Positions 37,875 through 46,981 of a DNA stretch of 64,000 bases are shown piece after piece. The position numbers and the translations under genes are program-made. The stretch's first letter is position 1; each line of letters begins with the position of its first letter. A model generated the notes under the pieces. The model did no database searches, had not been told where the DNA came from, and was given only the letters and a program-made list of their open reading frames with translations. Origin of the DNA: Bacillus aquiflavi (lineage in GTDB: Bacteria > Bacillota > Bacilli > Bacillales > Cytobacillaceae); assembly GCF_019915265.1 (NCBI RefSeq), contig NZ_CP082780.1, positions 558,001 through 622,000 of the forward strand. Reading direction: 5' to 3'.

Positions 37875-37894
37875 AATGTTACTTTTATCTCCTT

Positions 37895-38278
37895 CTATTT
37901 ATTATTAATTTTTATGATTGCGCTTTGATTTGCACTAATGGAATTTCTTAAGGCGTTGTTTTCCTGCTCTAATTCATTTATCTTTTTTTCAAGATCATCT
38001 AAACTATTTTCAACTTGTTGGTTCGCAATATTTGTCACGATTTGATCAATACTGTCGCGGATGTTTGAATGTTCAGCAGCGTGCTTTCCAGCCCAAGAAG
38101 TTGATGAGAACTCTGGAAGATAGACAATTTTTTTATTGTTTATTAACTCTTCTTGTTCAGTTTCAACATTTGATTTTGTCTTCCGTAAACGTCTCACTTT
38201 CTCCTCATTCTCTCGCATTGACCCTGAAAGTCTAGCAATCTCCTGATTCAAAGCTTTAATCATTTCAGCTTCAACCAT
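37895..38278 (-). CDS. Small coiled-coil LXG partner (YwqH/DUF5082-like)
   Basis: The 127-residue coiled-coil protein, with TSWAGKHAAEH in the middle, is the first gene of locus B and a close paralogue of the one at 30418. Both loci thus keep the same order: YwqH-like, YwqI-like, LXG toxin, six-TM protein. Start ATG follows a GGGGGTGA site. Confidence 0.75.
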   Translation of the reverse strand: MVEAEMIKALNQEIARLSGSMRENEEKVRRLRKTKSNVETEQEELINNKKIVYLPEFSSTSWAGKHAAEHSNIRDSIDQIVTNIANQQVENSLDDLEKKINELEQENNALRNSISANQSAIIKINNK

Positions 38279-38540
38279 TTAATCACCCCCATTTATATAT
38301 ACGTTTTAAATAAAAAAAGGTATCACAAAAAATCGAATTTTTTTAATATATTAGTAGAATTTTATATAAATTTATCGAAAAAGGAGATAATCTCATTAAT
38401 GTAAAGAAATATACAAATGAAGTGAATGAAAACTGAAATTTATACAAGAAGAATCAGTTACACTTGATAAATAGAAATCAACATATGAAGTGGAGACTCA
38501 TATATTAGCTTACTAGGAAAAAAAATAATGGAGAAAAAAG

Positions 38541-39053
38541 ATGAGGAAAGAAAAAAGACAGAAAAGACTAAATGAATGATTAGCTATCCAGCATGAAAAA
38601 GAAAAACAGCAACAAAGAATGAAGATCGTAAATGAACTAACACAACTGCTGCAAGACGTATACGATCATCCAATAAGCTTTGAAATTTTAACCGAAACTT
38701 TAAGCAGCATGATTAAGAAAGAATTTTCTGCAATCTTTCCAATCGCTTCATGGAATAGAATTGACTGGACGGTAAGTATGATGAGTAAAATAAAGTTAAA
38801 TGAAGAGGACATTTCTAAAATTCCATTCATATTAGAATTAAAAGGATTTAAAAACTTCCCTGTATATATTTTTTGGGGATATGGTAATGATCCGTTAATA
38901 AAGACGAAACTAACAAATAAATTGTTGGAAAAAATAACCGAACTTGCTTCGTTTAGGTCTGATTTATATATTTTTTGCCCTCGCCAAAAATATGTGATTG
39001 AATTTTTTCATGATGGCTCAATCAATATTGGATGGATAAAATGTGAAAAATAG
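38541..39053 (+). pseudogene. Small hypothetical protein with an early in-frame TGA
   Basis: From the ATG at 38541 (behind GGAG at seven bases) the frame reads MRKEKRQKRLNE, TGA at 38577, then LAIQHEKEKQQQRMKIVNELTQLL and on to SINIGWIKCEK, 170 codons in all. The part after 38619 (144 residues) is intact but its ATG has no ribosome binding site. The simplest reading is a Trp or Arg codon turned into TGA. The family is not recognised. Its place beside the LXG locus allows an orphan immunity gene, but nothing in the sequence proves it. Confidence 0.5.
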
Positions 39054-39081
39054 TTTGTAAGGACATCAGGTGACAAGAAGG

Positions 39082-39258
39082 ATGAAGGAACATACTCCTT
39101 TGAAAAAGCGAATAAAGAGGAAAAGTAGCTTTAGTTGGATTTTGCCCCTGGGATTAAATTACTTCGAAACTATATTTATTAACTTTTTTCAAAATTACTT
39201 ATACCGAAATTTTAGAAAAATATTGAGGATAAAAACTACCAAAATTCCAACAAAATGA
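39082..39258 (+). other. Doubtful short ORF
   Basis: A 58-codon frame rich in Lys, Arg and Phe between two broken genes. It has only a weak AAGAAGG upstream and no recognisable domain. It may be a fragment of a decayed gene. Confidence 0.2.
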
Positions 39259-39338
39259 AAGCCCCAATAAAGGATTTTTGGAATCTAGAGCATTGACAAC
39301 AGGCAAGTTACTTCTTTTAAAGGAGATGATATATTATA

Positions 39339-39629
39339 ATGGATGAATTTTTTCATATGCTGTTTGAAATTGTCGGTAAGGTAATCAATAGGATCGTACT
39401 AGAAGACTCTTTAAACACAAAGAAGATCGACAAACATATTGAACAATTATGAGAGTACGATTGGTTTGATAAATTATATAATGATAAAAAGTATCATCGT
39501 CTGTTTTTTGTAAACAGGAACGTTCGCAAGTTTTTGCATAGTCGATTCCGCATTAAAAGGTTAATTAAAAATGTTCATGCTCAAAATTATTTTGTATTAT
39601 GCTTTGATAAGCAGTTAAGTAAAAGATAA
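39339..39629 (+). pseudogene. Small hypothetical protein interrupted by TGA
   Basis: AAAGGAGATG precedes the ATG at 39339. The frame runs 37 codons to TGA at 39450 (KHIEQL-stop-EYDWFDKLYN) and continues open to 39629 (96 codons). Continuity of charged, helix-like sequence on both sides suggests a single former protein with an Arg or Trp codon lost. No family is recognised. Confidence 0.45.
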
Positions 39630-39790
39630 AATGGAGTAATCATTCGGAACGATAAATGAATAGATAAAATGATAAAAAATAAGTACACTCTATAATTAAA
39701 AATAGGAATGCATGTTCTTATGAAAGGAGAGGAGTTTAGATACAGCTTTATTTTTATAACAAGAATTTTAAAGATGCGATCGACAATTAT

Positions 39791-40207
39791 ATGTTAACGG
39801 AACGACAACTTCGTTTTACAAGTACGCCAAAAGAATGTATTCAGCTTTCAAATGAGGATTCTGACCGTTCTTCTATTTTAGCTATAGAAGGGGAGAAGCT
39901 CGTCATTTTTTTTGTTTTACATATAAATGATGGCGTCAGATCATACTCAAATAACGATCATGCGATTTTGTTAAGAGCTTTTTCAACAGATTTTCGTTAT
40001 CAAGGAAAAGGGTATGCTAAAAATGCATTAATGCTTTTGCCACGTTTTGTGAAGGAACATTTTCACGAAATAAATGAAATTGTTTTAGCTGTAAACGTAA
40101 AAAATCACGTCGCCCAACATGTATATAAAAAATGTGGCTATGTTGATGAAGGTGAACGAAGGATGGGGAAAAAAGGAGAGCTCATGATGATGAGTTATCA
40201 TTTATAA
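39791..40207 (+). CDS. GNAT-family N-acetyltransferase, probable start-codon loss
   Basis: The 138 residues from the ATG at 39791 include the acetyl-CoA motif A (FSTDFRYQGKGYAKNALMLLP) and motif B (NVKNHVAQHVYKKCGYVDEGERR). The frame continues upstream for 17 more codons with family-like sequence (IQLYFYNKNFKDAIDNY) to an ATA at 39740, which is correctly spaced from AAAGGAGAGGAG. An ATG-to-ATA change at the true start is likely. Translation may now fail, use ATA weakly, or start at 39791. Substrate unknown. Confidence 0.7.
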   Translation: MLTERQLRFTSTPKECIQLSNEDSDRSSILAIEGEKLVIFFVLHINDGVRSYSNNDHAILLRAFSTDFRYQGKGYAKNALMLLPRFVKEHFHEINEIVLAVNVKNHVAQHVYKKCGYVDEGERRMGKKGELMMMSYHL

Positions 40208-40211
40208 GTTT

Positions 40212-40234
40212 CCCCGCCTTAATAGAAGGCAGGG
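40212..40234. terminator. Hairpin between convergent GNAT and RluA genes
   Basis: CCCCGCCTT pairs with AAGGCAGGG, leaving one unpaired base. No long T-run. Confidence 0.5.
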
Positions 40235-40245
40235 AGCCACGGTAT

Positions 40246-41163
40246 TTAAATCTGATAAAGATCAAATTGTGGGAAAATGTGTTTATCAAGAAAAGGTGCG
40301 TGACAAATCACTTCTTCCTTAGTAAATGGGTGAAGAAACGTTAATTTTAATGAATGAAGTGCTTGACGGGGAAAAATATTTTTTCCTCCATACAATTGAT
40401 CGCCTGCGAGCGGATGACCGATATGACTGAGATGGACACGTATTTGGTGGGTTCTGCCTGTCAGCAGTTCACATTGAATAAGTGTCATTTCTTTGTCAGC
40501 GTATGTTTCAATTACTTTATATTTAGTTATTGCGGCTTGTCCGGTTCTTGAGACTCGTCTTCTTGTAGGGTGGTGGCGATCACGACCGATAGGGTTATTA
40601 ATTGTGCCCCTTTTTTGTTGCATCATGCCATGAACTAAAGCAACGTAAGTACGAGTTATTTTTTGTTCTTCAAGCAGCTTATCAAGCAATGCACCTGAAA
40701 AAGTATGTTTCGCAAACAGAATCGCACCGGAAGTGTTTCTATCTAACCTATGAACATGACGGACGTTTCGAAGCTCGCCTTTAGCTTGTAAATAATATGC
40801 TGCTGCATTTGCAAGCGTGTTTGTTTGCTTAAGTTCATTTGGATGCGTATCCATTCCGGCAGGCTTGTTTAATATAAGTAAATGATCATCTTCATATAAC
40901 ACTTCGATGTCGTGATAAGCAGGGATAAATGAACAGGGCTCCTCTTGAAATAGGCGAATTTGCAAGCGATTTCCCTCTTGTAACGGTGTATGCCAATTCG
41001 TAATTTTTCCATTTATCGTTACTAACTTGTTCATCCGAAATTGATGGGTCAGCTTTTTTGGGGCTTGAAAAATAACTTTAAATAGATGTTCAATTGTAAT
41101 GCCAGACCATTCAGATGGAATAATGATTTCAAATAGTTCTCCTTTTTTAAAAGTGACAATCAT
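40246..41163 (-). CDS. yhcT: RluA-family RNA pseudouridine synthase (YhcT-like)
   Basis: The 305-residue protein has an N-terminal S4-like region (1-80) and the RluA catalytic domain. The domain shows LLILNKPAGMDTHPN, the catalytic Asp in VHRLDRNTSGAILFAK, and the RTHQIRVHLSHIGHPLAGDQLYGG motif. It converts uridine to pseudouridine in RNA; the target position is unknown. It is transcribed alone on the minus strand, convergent with the GNAT gene and divergent from the cysteine synthase. Confidence 0.92.
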   Translation of the reverse strand: MIVTFKKGELFEIIIPSEWSGITIEHLFKVIFQAPKKLTHQFRMNKLVTINGKITNWHTPLQEGNRLQIRLFQEEPCSFIPAYHDIEVLYEDDHLLILNKPAGMDTHPNELKQTNTLANAAAYYLQAKGELRNVRHVHRLDRNTSGAILFAKHTFSGALLDKLLEEQKITRTYVALVHGMMQQKRGTINNPIGRDRHHPTRRRVSRTGQAAITKYKVIETYADKEMTLIQCELLTGRTHQIRVHLSHIGHPLAGDQLYGGKNIFPRQALHSLKLTFLHPFTKEEVICHAPFLDKHIFPQFDLYQI

Positions 41164-41328
41164 TTCATTTTCTCCTCATATTTTTCAAGATGATGTTATC
41201 TAATCGATATTATCATAATTCACTTTTTTAAATAAGTTTACGAGCAAACCTTTTTCAATTATAATATAATACCAAGTAAATCTATATGTCATTAATAAAA
41301 TGATTTCGTTAAGGAGAGTCTTTATAAA

Positions 41329-42255
41329 ATGAAAGTTGTAAATTCTATTTTGAATCTCATTGGTGATACTCCGATTGTGAAGCTAAATCGGGTTACAAAG
41401 GGAAGAGGGGCGTCTGTTTTTGTCAAACTGGAATCTTTTAATCCGGGAAAAAGTGTTAAAGACAGGGCTGCTTATAACATGATTCGGACTGCTGAAGCGG
41501 AAGGGTTAATTCAACCTGGAAGATCGACGATTATTGAGCCTACTTCAGGAAATACTGGAATTGGGTTGGCGATGGTAAGTGCTGCATTAGGATATCGTTG
41601 TATTTTAACGATGCCAGATAATGCGACGAAAGAAAGAATATTGCTTATGAAAGCATATGGTGCCGAAGTATACTTAACACCAGCAGAAGAGAGAATGACA
41701 GGCGCAATTCATCTTGCTGAAAAATTAGCGCAGCAAATTCCGCATAGCTATATCCCAATGCAATTTGAAAACCCTGCAAATCCGAATGCACATCGACATA
41801 CAACGGCTCTAGAAATTATTCACGCATTTGATGCAAATTTAGATGTGCTCATACTTACTGCTGGTACTGGAGGAACAATAACAGGAACAGGGGAAGAATT
41901 AAAAAAACAAATACCAAATTTAAAGATCTATGTTGTAGAGCCGGCTGGCTCACCTGTTTTAGCTGGAGGTGAACCTGGTCCACATAAAATTCCAGGGACT
42001 GGACCGGGGTTTGTACCAAAAATTTTGAATCAACATCTTTATGAGAAAATCCTTCATATTGATGATCACGATGCACAAGAGATGGTACGACAGCTTGCAG
42101 CAAAAGAAGGAATTTTAGTTGGTCCTTCTTCGGCAGCGGCTGTTTATTTCGCTGTTCAAATTGCTGAAACATTGCCGGAAACAGCACGTGTGCTAAGTAT
42201 TGCACCTGATAGCGGCGAACGTTATTTATCTTCGGACTTATTCAGTGCGGATTAA
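41329..42255 (+). CDS. Cysteine synthase family PLP enzyme (CysK/YtkP-like)
   Basis: The 308-residue PLP enzyme has the lysine that forms the Schiff base in NPGKSVKDRAAYNMI (about 42-48), the Asn-containing PTSGNTGIGLAMVSA loop that binds substrate carboxylate, the phosphate loop TAGTGGTITGTGEEL, and the GPSSAAAVYFA terminus. It makes cysteine from O-acetylserine and sulfide, or is one of the related YtkP/CBS-like forms; the exact group is not certain. AAGGAG before the ATG. It is a single-gene unit. Confidence 0.9.
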   Translation: MKVVNSILNLIGDTPIVKLNRVTKGRGASVFVKLESFNPGKSVKDRAAYNMIRTAEAEGLIQPGRSTIIEPTSGNTGIGLAMVSAALGYRCILTMPDNATKERILLMKAYGAEVYLTPAEERMTGAIHLAEKLAQQIPHSYIPMQFENPANPNAHRHTTALEIIHAFDANLDVLILTAGTGGTITGTGEELKKQIPNLKIYVVEPAGSPVLAGGEPGPHKIPGTGPGFVPKILNQHLYEKILHIDDHDAQEMVRQLAAKEGILVGPSSAAAVYFAVQIAETLPETARVLSIAPDSGERYLSSDLFSAD

Positions 42256-42311
42256 TTGATGATTATGAATAATTGACAAACGGCAGATTCATTTTTGCTG
42301 TTTCAGCTTAT

Positions 42312-42449
42312 AGACAAAGTCACAAACAAACCCGGAAACGCTTGTCAGTCGAGGTGCCAAGCAACAAGGCGAAAGCGGATAGAACAATCTTTCATGAGCT
42401 GACAACGAAGTGCAAGCAACAAAGTATGCGAGTTTGTGGCAACAGTTTG
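42312..42449. repeat. Dispersed intergenic repeat copy
   Basis: It begins AGACAAAGTCAC, contains AACGCTTGTCAGTCGAGG, GCGGATAGAACAATC and TTCATGAGCTGACAACGAAG, and ends GTTTGTGGCAACAG. It is the fullest plus-oriented copy in the window. Confidence 0.55.
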
Positions 42450-42512
42450 AAAAAGAAGTTGTTCTAAAAGGGAAATACAATGTTTATATCTCAGCATTCT
42501 TGACTAAAAAAA

Positions 42513-42550
42513 GAGGGGCAATAGCCGAAAATCGACTTATTGGCCCCCTC
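42513..42550. terminator. Bidirectional terminator with shared loop
   Basis: GAGGGGCAATA pairs with TATTGGCCCCCTC between convergent genes. The loop is the inverse complement of that in the terminator at 15913-15963. Confidence 0.75.
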
Positions 42551-42557
42551 GATCTAC

Positions 42558-43025
42558 TTATAGTGAGTTTTCTTTAAACCAAGCTTTAAAAGTTCCCTCG
42601 CCGCGATTACCTTCAATACGGGCTGTCTCTTTGCCATCGTTAAATTGGATAATTGTAGGGGTTGAATTTATGTTATAGTCATCCCAACCTTGTTCAAATT
42701 CAAGAACATTATATTGGAATAAATCAATCCCCAATTCATCGGCAAGTGGCTTTACAACTGGTGTCGCTTCTCTGCAATGACCGCAAGTTGGACTGTAAAA
42801 ATATACTGTCACATCTTCGCCGTTGTCAATCTTTTCTTTTAATTCTTCAGGTAAAATAATATTTGAGTAATTTTCATCATCAAGCAAAGCGATTGTTTCT
42901 GAATTTAAGCTATCTTTATTATAAGGGTTCCCTTCCGCTTTTTTTTCTTGCTGTACTTTTGTGGCAAATGCAATACCGGCAAAAAGAGCGATAACGATTA
43001 CTAAAAAAACGATTATTTTTTTCAT
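42558..43025 (-). CDS. Membrane-anchored thioredoxin-like protein
   Basis: The 155-residue protein has an N-terminal signal anchor (about 4-22) and an extracellular thioredoxin fold with the redox motif CGHC in FYSPTCGHCREATPVVKPL, followed by the cis-Pro strand STPTIIQF. It lies 48 bases downstream of the BdbC gene in the same operon, so it is probably the thiol oxidase partner that receives oxidising power from BdbC and makes disulfides in exported proteins. Confidence 0.88.
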   Translation of the reverse strand: MKKIIVFLVIVIALFAGIAFATKVQQEKKAEGNPYNKDSLNSETIALLDDENYSNIILPEELKEKIDNGEDVTVYFYSPTCGHCREATPVVKPLADELGIDLFQYNVLEFEQGWDDYNINSTPTIIQFNDGKETARIEGNRGEGTFKAWFKENSL

Positions 43026-43073
43026 TTATTTTTCTGCTTATAAAAAGCATGTACACCACCTATTAAATTATTT

Positions 43074-43505
43074 TCACCTATTGACGTTTTTCCATAATAA
43101 AAGGCTAAATATAAAAATAATGATAAAGGCAACTAATGCAAGGAATGGAATTGTAATGAATCCTAGCCAATTAATATACTGACCTGTACAAGGTATCCGG
43201 CCGCAAGAGAGAGCACGATCAGCAAAAAAAGGGACTTTTTGAATTAAATAATGGTAGAGGGAAATCAATCCGCCTATTCCTGACATCCAGAGGGAGTAGG
43301 AGGCGATTTTGTCATCTTTTTTAATGACAGCAATCCCTAATAATAAAACTAATGGATACATCAATATTCTTTGGTACCAGCATAGCTCACAAGGCTCGTA
43401 TTGAAGGATTTCAGAAAAATAAAGACTGCCAAACATTGCAATGACCGAAACAGCCCAAGGGATAAATAAAAAAGATTCCCTAACATCTTTGTTCATTTGT
43501 TTCAT
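43074..43505 (-). CDS. bdbC: Disulfide bond formation protein BdbC (DsbB family)
   Basis: The 143-residue four-helix membrane protein has both DsbB cysteine pairs: CELC in EPCELCWYQRILMYP and CGRIPC in the second loop. It reoxidises a periplasm-side thiol oxidase and passes electrons to quinone. The thioredoxin-like gene follows directly. Start ATG at 43505. Confidence 0.92.
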   Translation of the reverse strand: MKQMNKDVRESFLFIPWAVSVIAMFGSLYFSEILQYEPCELCWYQRILMYPLVLLLGIAVIKKDDKIASYSLWMSGIGGLISLYHYLIQKVPFFADRALSCGRIPCTGQYINWLGFITIPFLALVAFIIIFIFSLLLWKNVNR

Positions 43506-43687
43506 ATATTTATTACCTCAATTTTTTTCATTTATAAAAATTATAAATTGTTTTCATGAGTATGTAAATCATTACGCATTCAAATGATCTCCTCCTTTCG
43601 ATGTAATTGAAGTTCATTCTTTTTACTAACGTATTTTTTTAAAAAAGGAGTTATAATGAGAAAAAGAATGGAAGAAGTGAAAAACAA

Positions 43688-44806
43688 TTGGGTACTGAAT
43701 TAAGAATATTGAAAGAAATAGCCGAATTGTTAAATGAGGGAACTGATTTGTTTGAAGTTCTTTCTGAAGTTTTAAAAAAACTACTACAAGTAACTGGTAT
43801 TGAGACAGGCTGGATCTTTCTAATTGATCAAAATGGAACGTTCGAATTAGCTGCTATGGAAAAGCTTCCTCCAGCTTTAAAAATTGCCGGTTGTATGCCA
43901 ATGAAGAACGGTACATGCTGGTGCTTAAATAAATACAATGATGGCAGACTTGAAAAAGCAACTAATATTATGGAATGTAAACGTCTTGAAGATGCAGTTT
44001 ATAATGAGTGGGGAGAAACGAATAACCTAACCCACCATGCAACCGTTCCATTGCGTGCTGGCAATGAAAAATTTGGGTTATTAAATGTCGGTTCGCCAAA
44101 TAAAACTTATTTTAACGAAGGAGAATTAGCTCTTCTAGAAGCAGTTGCTTTTCAAATTGGCACGGCAATTAAAAGAATTTATTTAACCCAGCGAGAACAA
44201 GAAACAGCTCTTACTGCTGAACGCAATCGTCTTGCGCGTGATTTACATGATTCTGTAAACCAGTTGTTGTTTTCGTTAAGCTTAACGGCTCGAGCAGGAA
44301 TGAAAATGTCCACTGACAAACAGATGAGGGAAACATTTAATGACATTCAAGATATGGCCCAAGAGGCTCTCGGGGAAATGCGAGCACTTATATGGCAGCT
44401 TCGCCCTCGCGGTTTGGAGAAAGGTTTAACGAGTGCGTTAAAAAATTACGGCCGAATGCTCGGCTTAATGGTAAAAGCAAATGTTAATGGCGTCTTAACA
44501 CTTCCTTATAAAGTAGAAGAAGGATTATGGAGAATCGCTCAGGAGGCTTTCAATAATTGCAAAAAACATTCTGAACAGCAGCTTGTGAAGCTGACGTTAA
44601 TCGGCGAAAAGGGAAAAGTGACGATGATAATTTCTGATGATGGAAAGGGATTCAATTATGAAGAGACAAAGCCTATGATGTCGCTCGGGTTAAAAAGTAT
44701 GAAAGAACGGGTTGAACAGTTAAATGGCAGTTTTCAATTAAAGAGTGAGCTAGGCAAGGGAACAAGAATGACAGTCATAATCCCTGTTAATGAGGTGAAA
44801 AAATGA
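43688..44806 (+). CDS. yhcY: GAF-domain sensor kinase YhcY (AirS-like)
   Basis: The 372-residue soluble kinase has an N-terminal GAF domain (about 10-165), a HisKA_3 domain with His187 in RNRLARDLHDSVNQLLFSL, and an HATPase domain (DDGKGFNYE). The GAF domain carries four cysteines, C69, C77, C79 and C97. The S. aureus homologue AirS (YhcS) binds a 2Fe-2S cluster through GAF cysteines and senses oxygen and redox state, so a similar role is likely. TTG start. It overlaps yhcZ by four bases. Confidence 0.88.
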   Translation: MGTELRILKEIAELLNEGTDLFEVLSEVLKKLLQVTGIETGWIFLIDQNGTFELAAMEKLPPALKIAGCMPMKNGTCWCLNKYNDGRLEKATNIMECKRLEDAVYNEWGETNNLTHHATVPLRAGNEKFGLLNVGSPNKTYFNEGELALLEAVAFQIGTAIKRIYLTQREQETALTAERNRLARDLHDSVNQLLFSLSLTARAGMKMSTDKQMRETFNDIQDMAQEALGEMRALIWQLRPRGLEKGLTSALKNYGRMLGLMVKANVNGVLTLPYKVEEGLWRIAQEAFNNCKKHSEQQLVKLTLIGEKGKVTMIISDDGKGFNYEETKPMMSLGLKSMKERVEQLNGSFQLKSELGKGTRMTVIIPVNEVKK

Positions 44807-45444
44807 CAATTCGAATTTTAATTGCTGATGATCATCATGTTGTAAGAAGAGGACTCGTGTTTTTTTTAAAAACACAAGAAAACTTTGAAATTATTGGTGA
44901 AGCACAAAATGGAAAAGAAGCGGTTCAATTAGCAGCTGAACTAAATCCGGATATCATCTTAATGGATTTAGTTATGCCCACGATGGACGGCATTGAAGCA
45001 ACGAAAGAAATTAAGAAAATCAACCCAGCTATTTTAGTGATGATGTTAACAAGCTTTTCTGACGAAGATCACGTAATCCCAGCAATTGAAGCAGGGGCAT
45101 CTGGGTATCAATTAAAAGATATTGAACCAGACGAGCTTGCGAAAGCTATTATTAAAATGGTCCACGGCGAAAATCAGCTTCATCCAAAAGCAACTTCCCA
45201 TTTACTTTCCCATTTATCAAGTAAACAAAATGATAAAAAAGCAAATGCTTTTACGGAATTAACAAAAAGAGAATTAGACGTGTTAAAAGAAATTGCAAAA
45301 GGTAAAAGCAATAAAGAGATTGCGGCAAGCTTATTTATTACGGAAAAAACCGTTAAAACACACGTATCAAATTTACTCTCAAAACTACATTTGGCGGATC
45401 GAACACAAGCAGCTTTATATGCTGTAAAAAATGGCATGATGTGA
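44803..45444 (+). CDS. yhcZ: LuxR-family response regulator YhcZ (AirR-like)
   Basis: The 213-residue regulator has a receiver domain with phospho-acceptor Asp55 (ILMDLVMPTMDG) and a LuxR-type HTH ([43 protein letters not shown]). ATGA overlap with yhcY couples their translation, so this is its partner. In S. aureus the equivalent pair controls oxygen-responsive genes. A perfect terminator follows. Confidence 0.92.
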   Translation: MTIRILIADDHHVVRRGLVFFLKTQENFEIIGEAQNGKEAVQLAAELNPDIILMDLVMPTMDGIEATKEIKKINPAILVMMLTSFSDEDHVIPAIEAGASGYQLKDIEPDELAKAIIKMVHGENQLHPKATSHLLSHLSSKQNDKKANAFTELTKRELDVLKEIAKGKSNKEIAASLFITEKTVKTHVSNLLSKLHLADRTQAALYAVKNGMM

Positions 45445-45453
45445 AAGATGGAT

Positions 45454-45486
45454 AAAACAAGGAAAGCATTCGCTTTCCTTGTTTTT
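45454..45486 (+). terminator. Terminator after yhcZ
   Basis: AAAACAAGGAAAGC and its exact complement form a 14-bp stem with the loop ATTC, followed by T residues. Confidence 0.93.
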
Positions 45487-45506
45487 GATTGGTGGATTCT
45501 CACTTT

Positions 45507-45758
45507 TTAAGTTAGATGGTACATATTATCTTCTGGGAATTGTTCAGCTGTTTCAGTTGCATGGTCGATGTAACGCAGTAGAGAAGTTAGTCGTTTTTCA
45601 ATGACGGAATAATCATGTTCAAAGTGATAAGCGTGTAAAAAGTATTCAATTTTTTTTGAAAGTAAATCGTCTTTCGTTCTAACCATTAAGATTAGTAAAT
45701 TATCCCACTCAGAACGGTGTGTATAATATAATGCGCGATCATAATCCATCGTATTCAT
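45507..45758 (-). CDS. yhdB: YhdB-like protein
   Basis: The 83-residue acidic, Tyr-rich protein (MNTMDYDRALYYTHRSEWDN) matches B. subtilis YhdB in length and location next to yhcZ. Its function is unknown. AAAGGAG precedes the ATG. No membrane helix or known domain is seen. Confidence 0.75.
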   Translation of the reverse strand: MNTMDYDRALYYTHRSEWDNLLILMVRTKDDLLSKKIEYFLHAYHFEHDYSVIEKRLTSLLRYIDHATETAEQFPEDNMYHLT

Positions 45759-45915
45759 TTGTTCATCTCCTTTAAAGGAGTTGATGTTATTGTATGAGGC
45801 TTAAAGAAAAAGTTGCTCGCTAAAACTTGGTCTTGTTGTCATATGGGGATTTTCATCATTTACCTGTATAACGATGAATGATTGCGCTCAATTTAAAAGT
45901 AAAAAAGGTGAAGAA

Positions 45916-46914
45916 ATGAAAAAGAAAGTTTTCATACTTCTTTTTGTACTTTTTTCAATACATGCGATCGTCCATGGAGAGACGATCATTAATCCGTATG
46001 AAACATACACATACGATAAATTAAATAAAGATTTAATCGCTTTAGATCAGCATTATGGTCATTTATTACAGGTTAAAAAAATTGGCAGTTCTCATTTTGG
46101 ACGGAAAATTTACGCAGTTAAATTAGGAAAAGGAAAGGAACATATTTTGATTGTCGGTTCCCACCATGGTCGGGAGTGGCTATCGACATAAATGATGATG
46201 CGTATGATGGAAACATATGCCGATGCGTACAAAAATAACAGGGCAGTCGGATTATTTCATCCAAAGATTTTCGATGATATTTCCATTTGGTTTGTACCAA
46301 TGTTAAATCCAGATGGCGTAACGATCCAACAAGGGCTAATCAATGAATTTCCGCTTTCGCATCGTGGCCGATTAATGAAAATGAATGAGAATTGGATTGA
46401 TTTCTCAAGATGGAAAGCAAATGGGCACGGAATCGATTTAAATCGTCAGTATCCAGCTGGGTGGAAAAAGCTTAATAAAGAACCAGCTGTGCCCTACTAT
46501 CAATTTTATAAAGGAAAGCGGCCACTTGAAGCAGCTGAAGTAGCAGCACTTACAAAATTTACAAAAAAGGAGCAACCTTTAATTGCAATTGCTTATCATA
46601 CAGCTGGAAGAGAAATTTATTGGAATTATAAAAATGGCCGTCATCAGAAAAGAGATCGAAGCATTGCTGAAAACATAGCCTTCATTACTGGATATAAGCT
46701 TGCAAATCCGAGTAAAAATGCAATTGGTGGGGGTTATACTGATTGGTTTATTACAACGTTTAAACGACCTGCAATGACAATTGAACTGAGTTATCTTGTC
46801 GGGGAAACAAATCCTCCACTTACCGTTTTTGAAGAAGAATGGAGTCGAAACGAACTAGTTGGGATTATGCTTGCATATGAAGCGAAAAAGTTAAATCTTT
46901 TTAAAAAAATCTAA
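45916..46914 (+). pseudogene. Secreted M14 zinc carboxypeptidase interrupted by TAA
   Basis: A signal peptide (KKKVFILLFVLFSIHAIVHG) leads into an M14 gamma-D-glutamyl/L,D-type carboxypeptidase. The zinc motif HHGREW is followed three codons later by TAA at 46189 (GREWLST-stop-MMMRMMETY), and the frame then stays open to 46914 with PDGV, GIDLNRQYP, the zinc His in AIAYHTAGREIYW and the catalytic Glu in TIELSYLVGE. Relatives have Leu or similar at the stop position. The enzyme would act on peptidoglycan peptides. AAAGGTGAAG places the start at 45916. Confidence 0.85.
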
Positions 46915-46981
46915 CCTCATTTTCATCAAACTTATTCATTTTTCATACATTGTGTTAAGACGGAAAAAGGGGGAAGAGCGG

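Noticed and set aside
38619-39053. Taking the 144-residue frame as a complete gene
   Set aside because: Its ATG lacks a ribosome binding site, while the same frame continues upstream through one TGA to an ATG with a proper site at 38541.
41164-41328. Riboswitch or T-box before the cysteine synthase
   Set aside because: No T-box sequence, specifier hairpin or known riboswitch core could be found in 165 bases.
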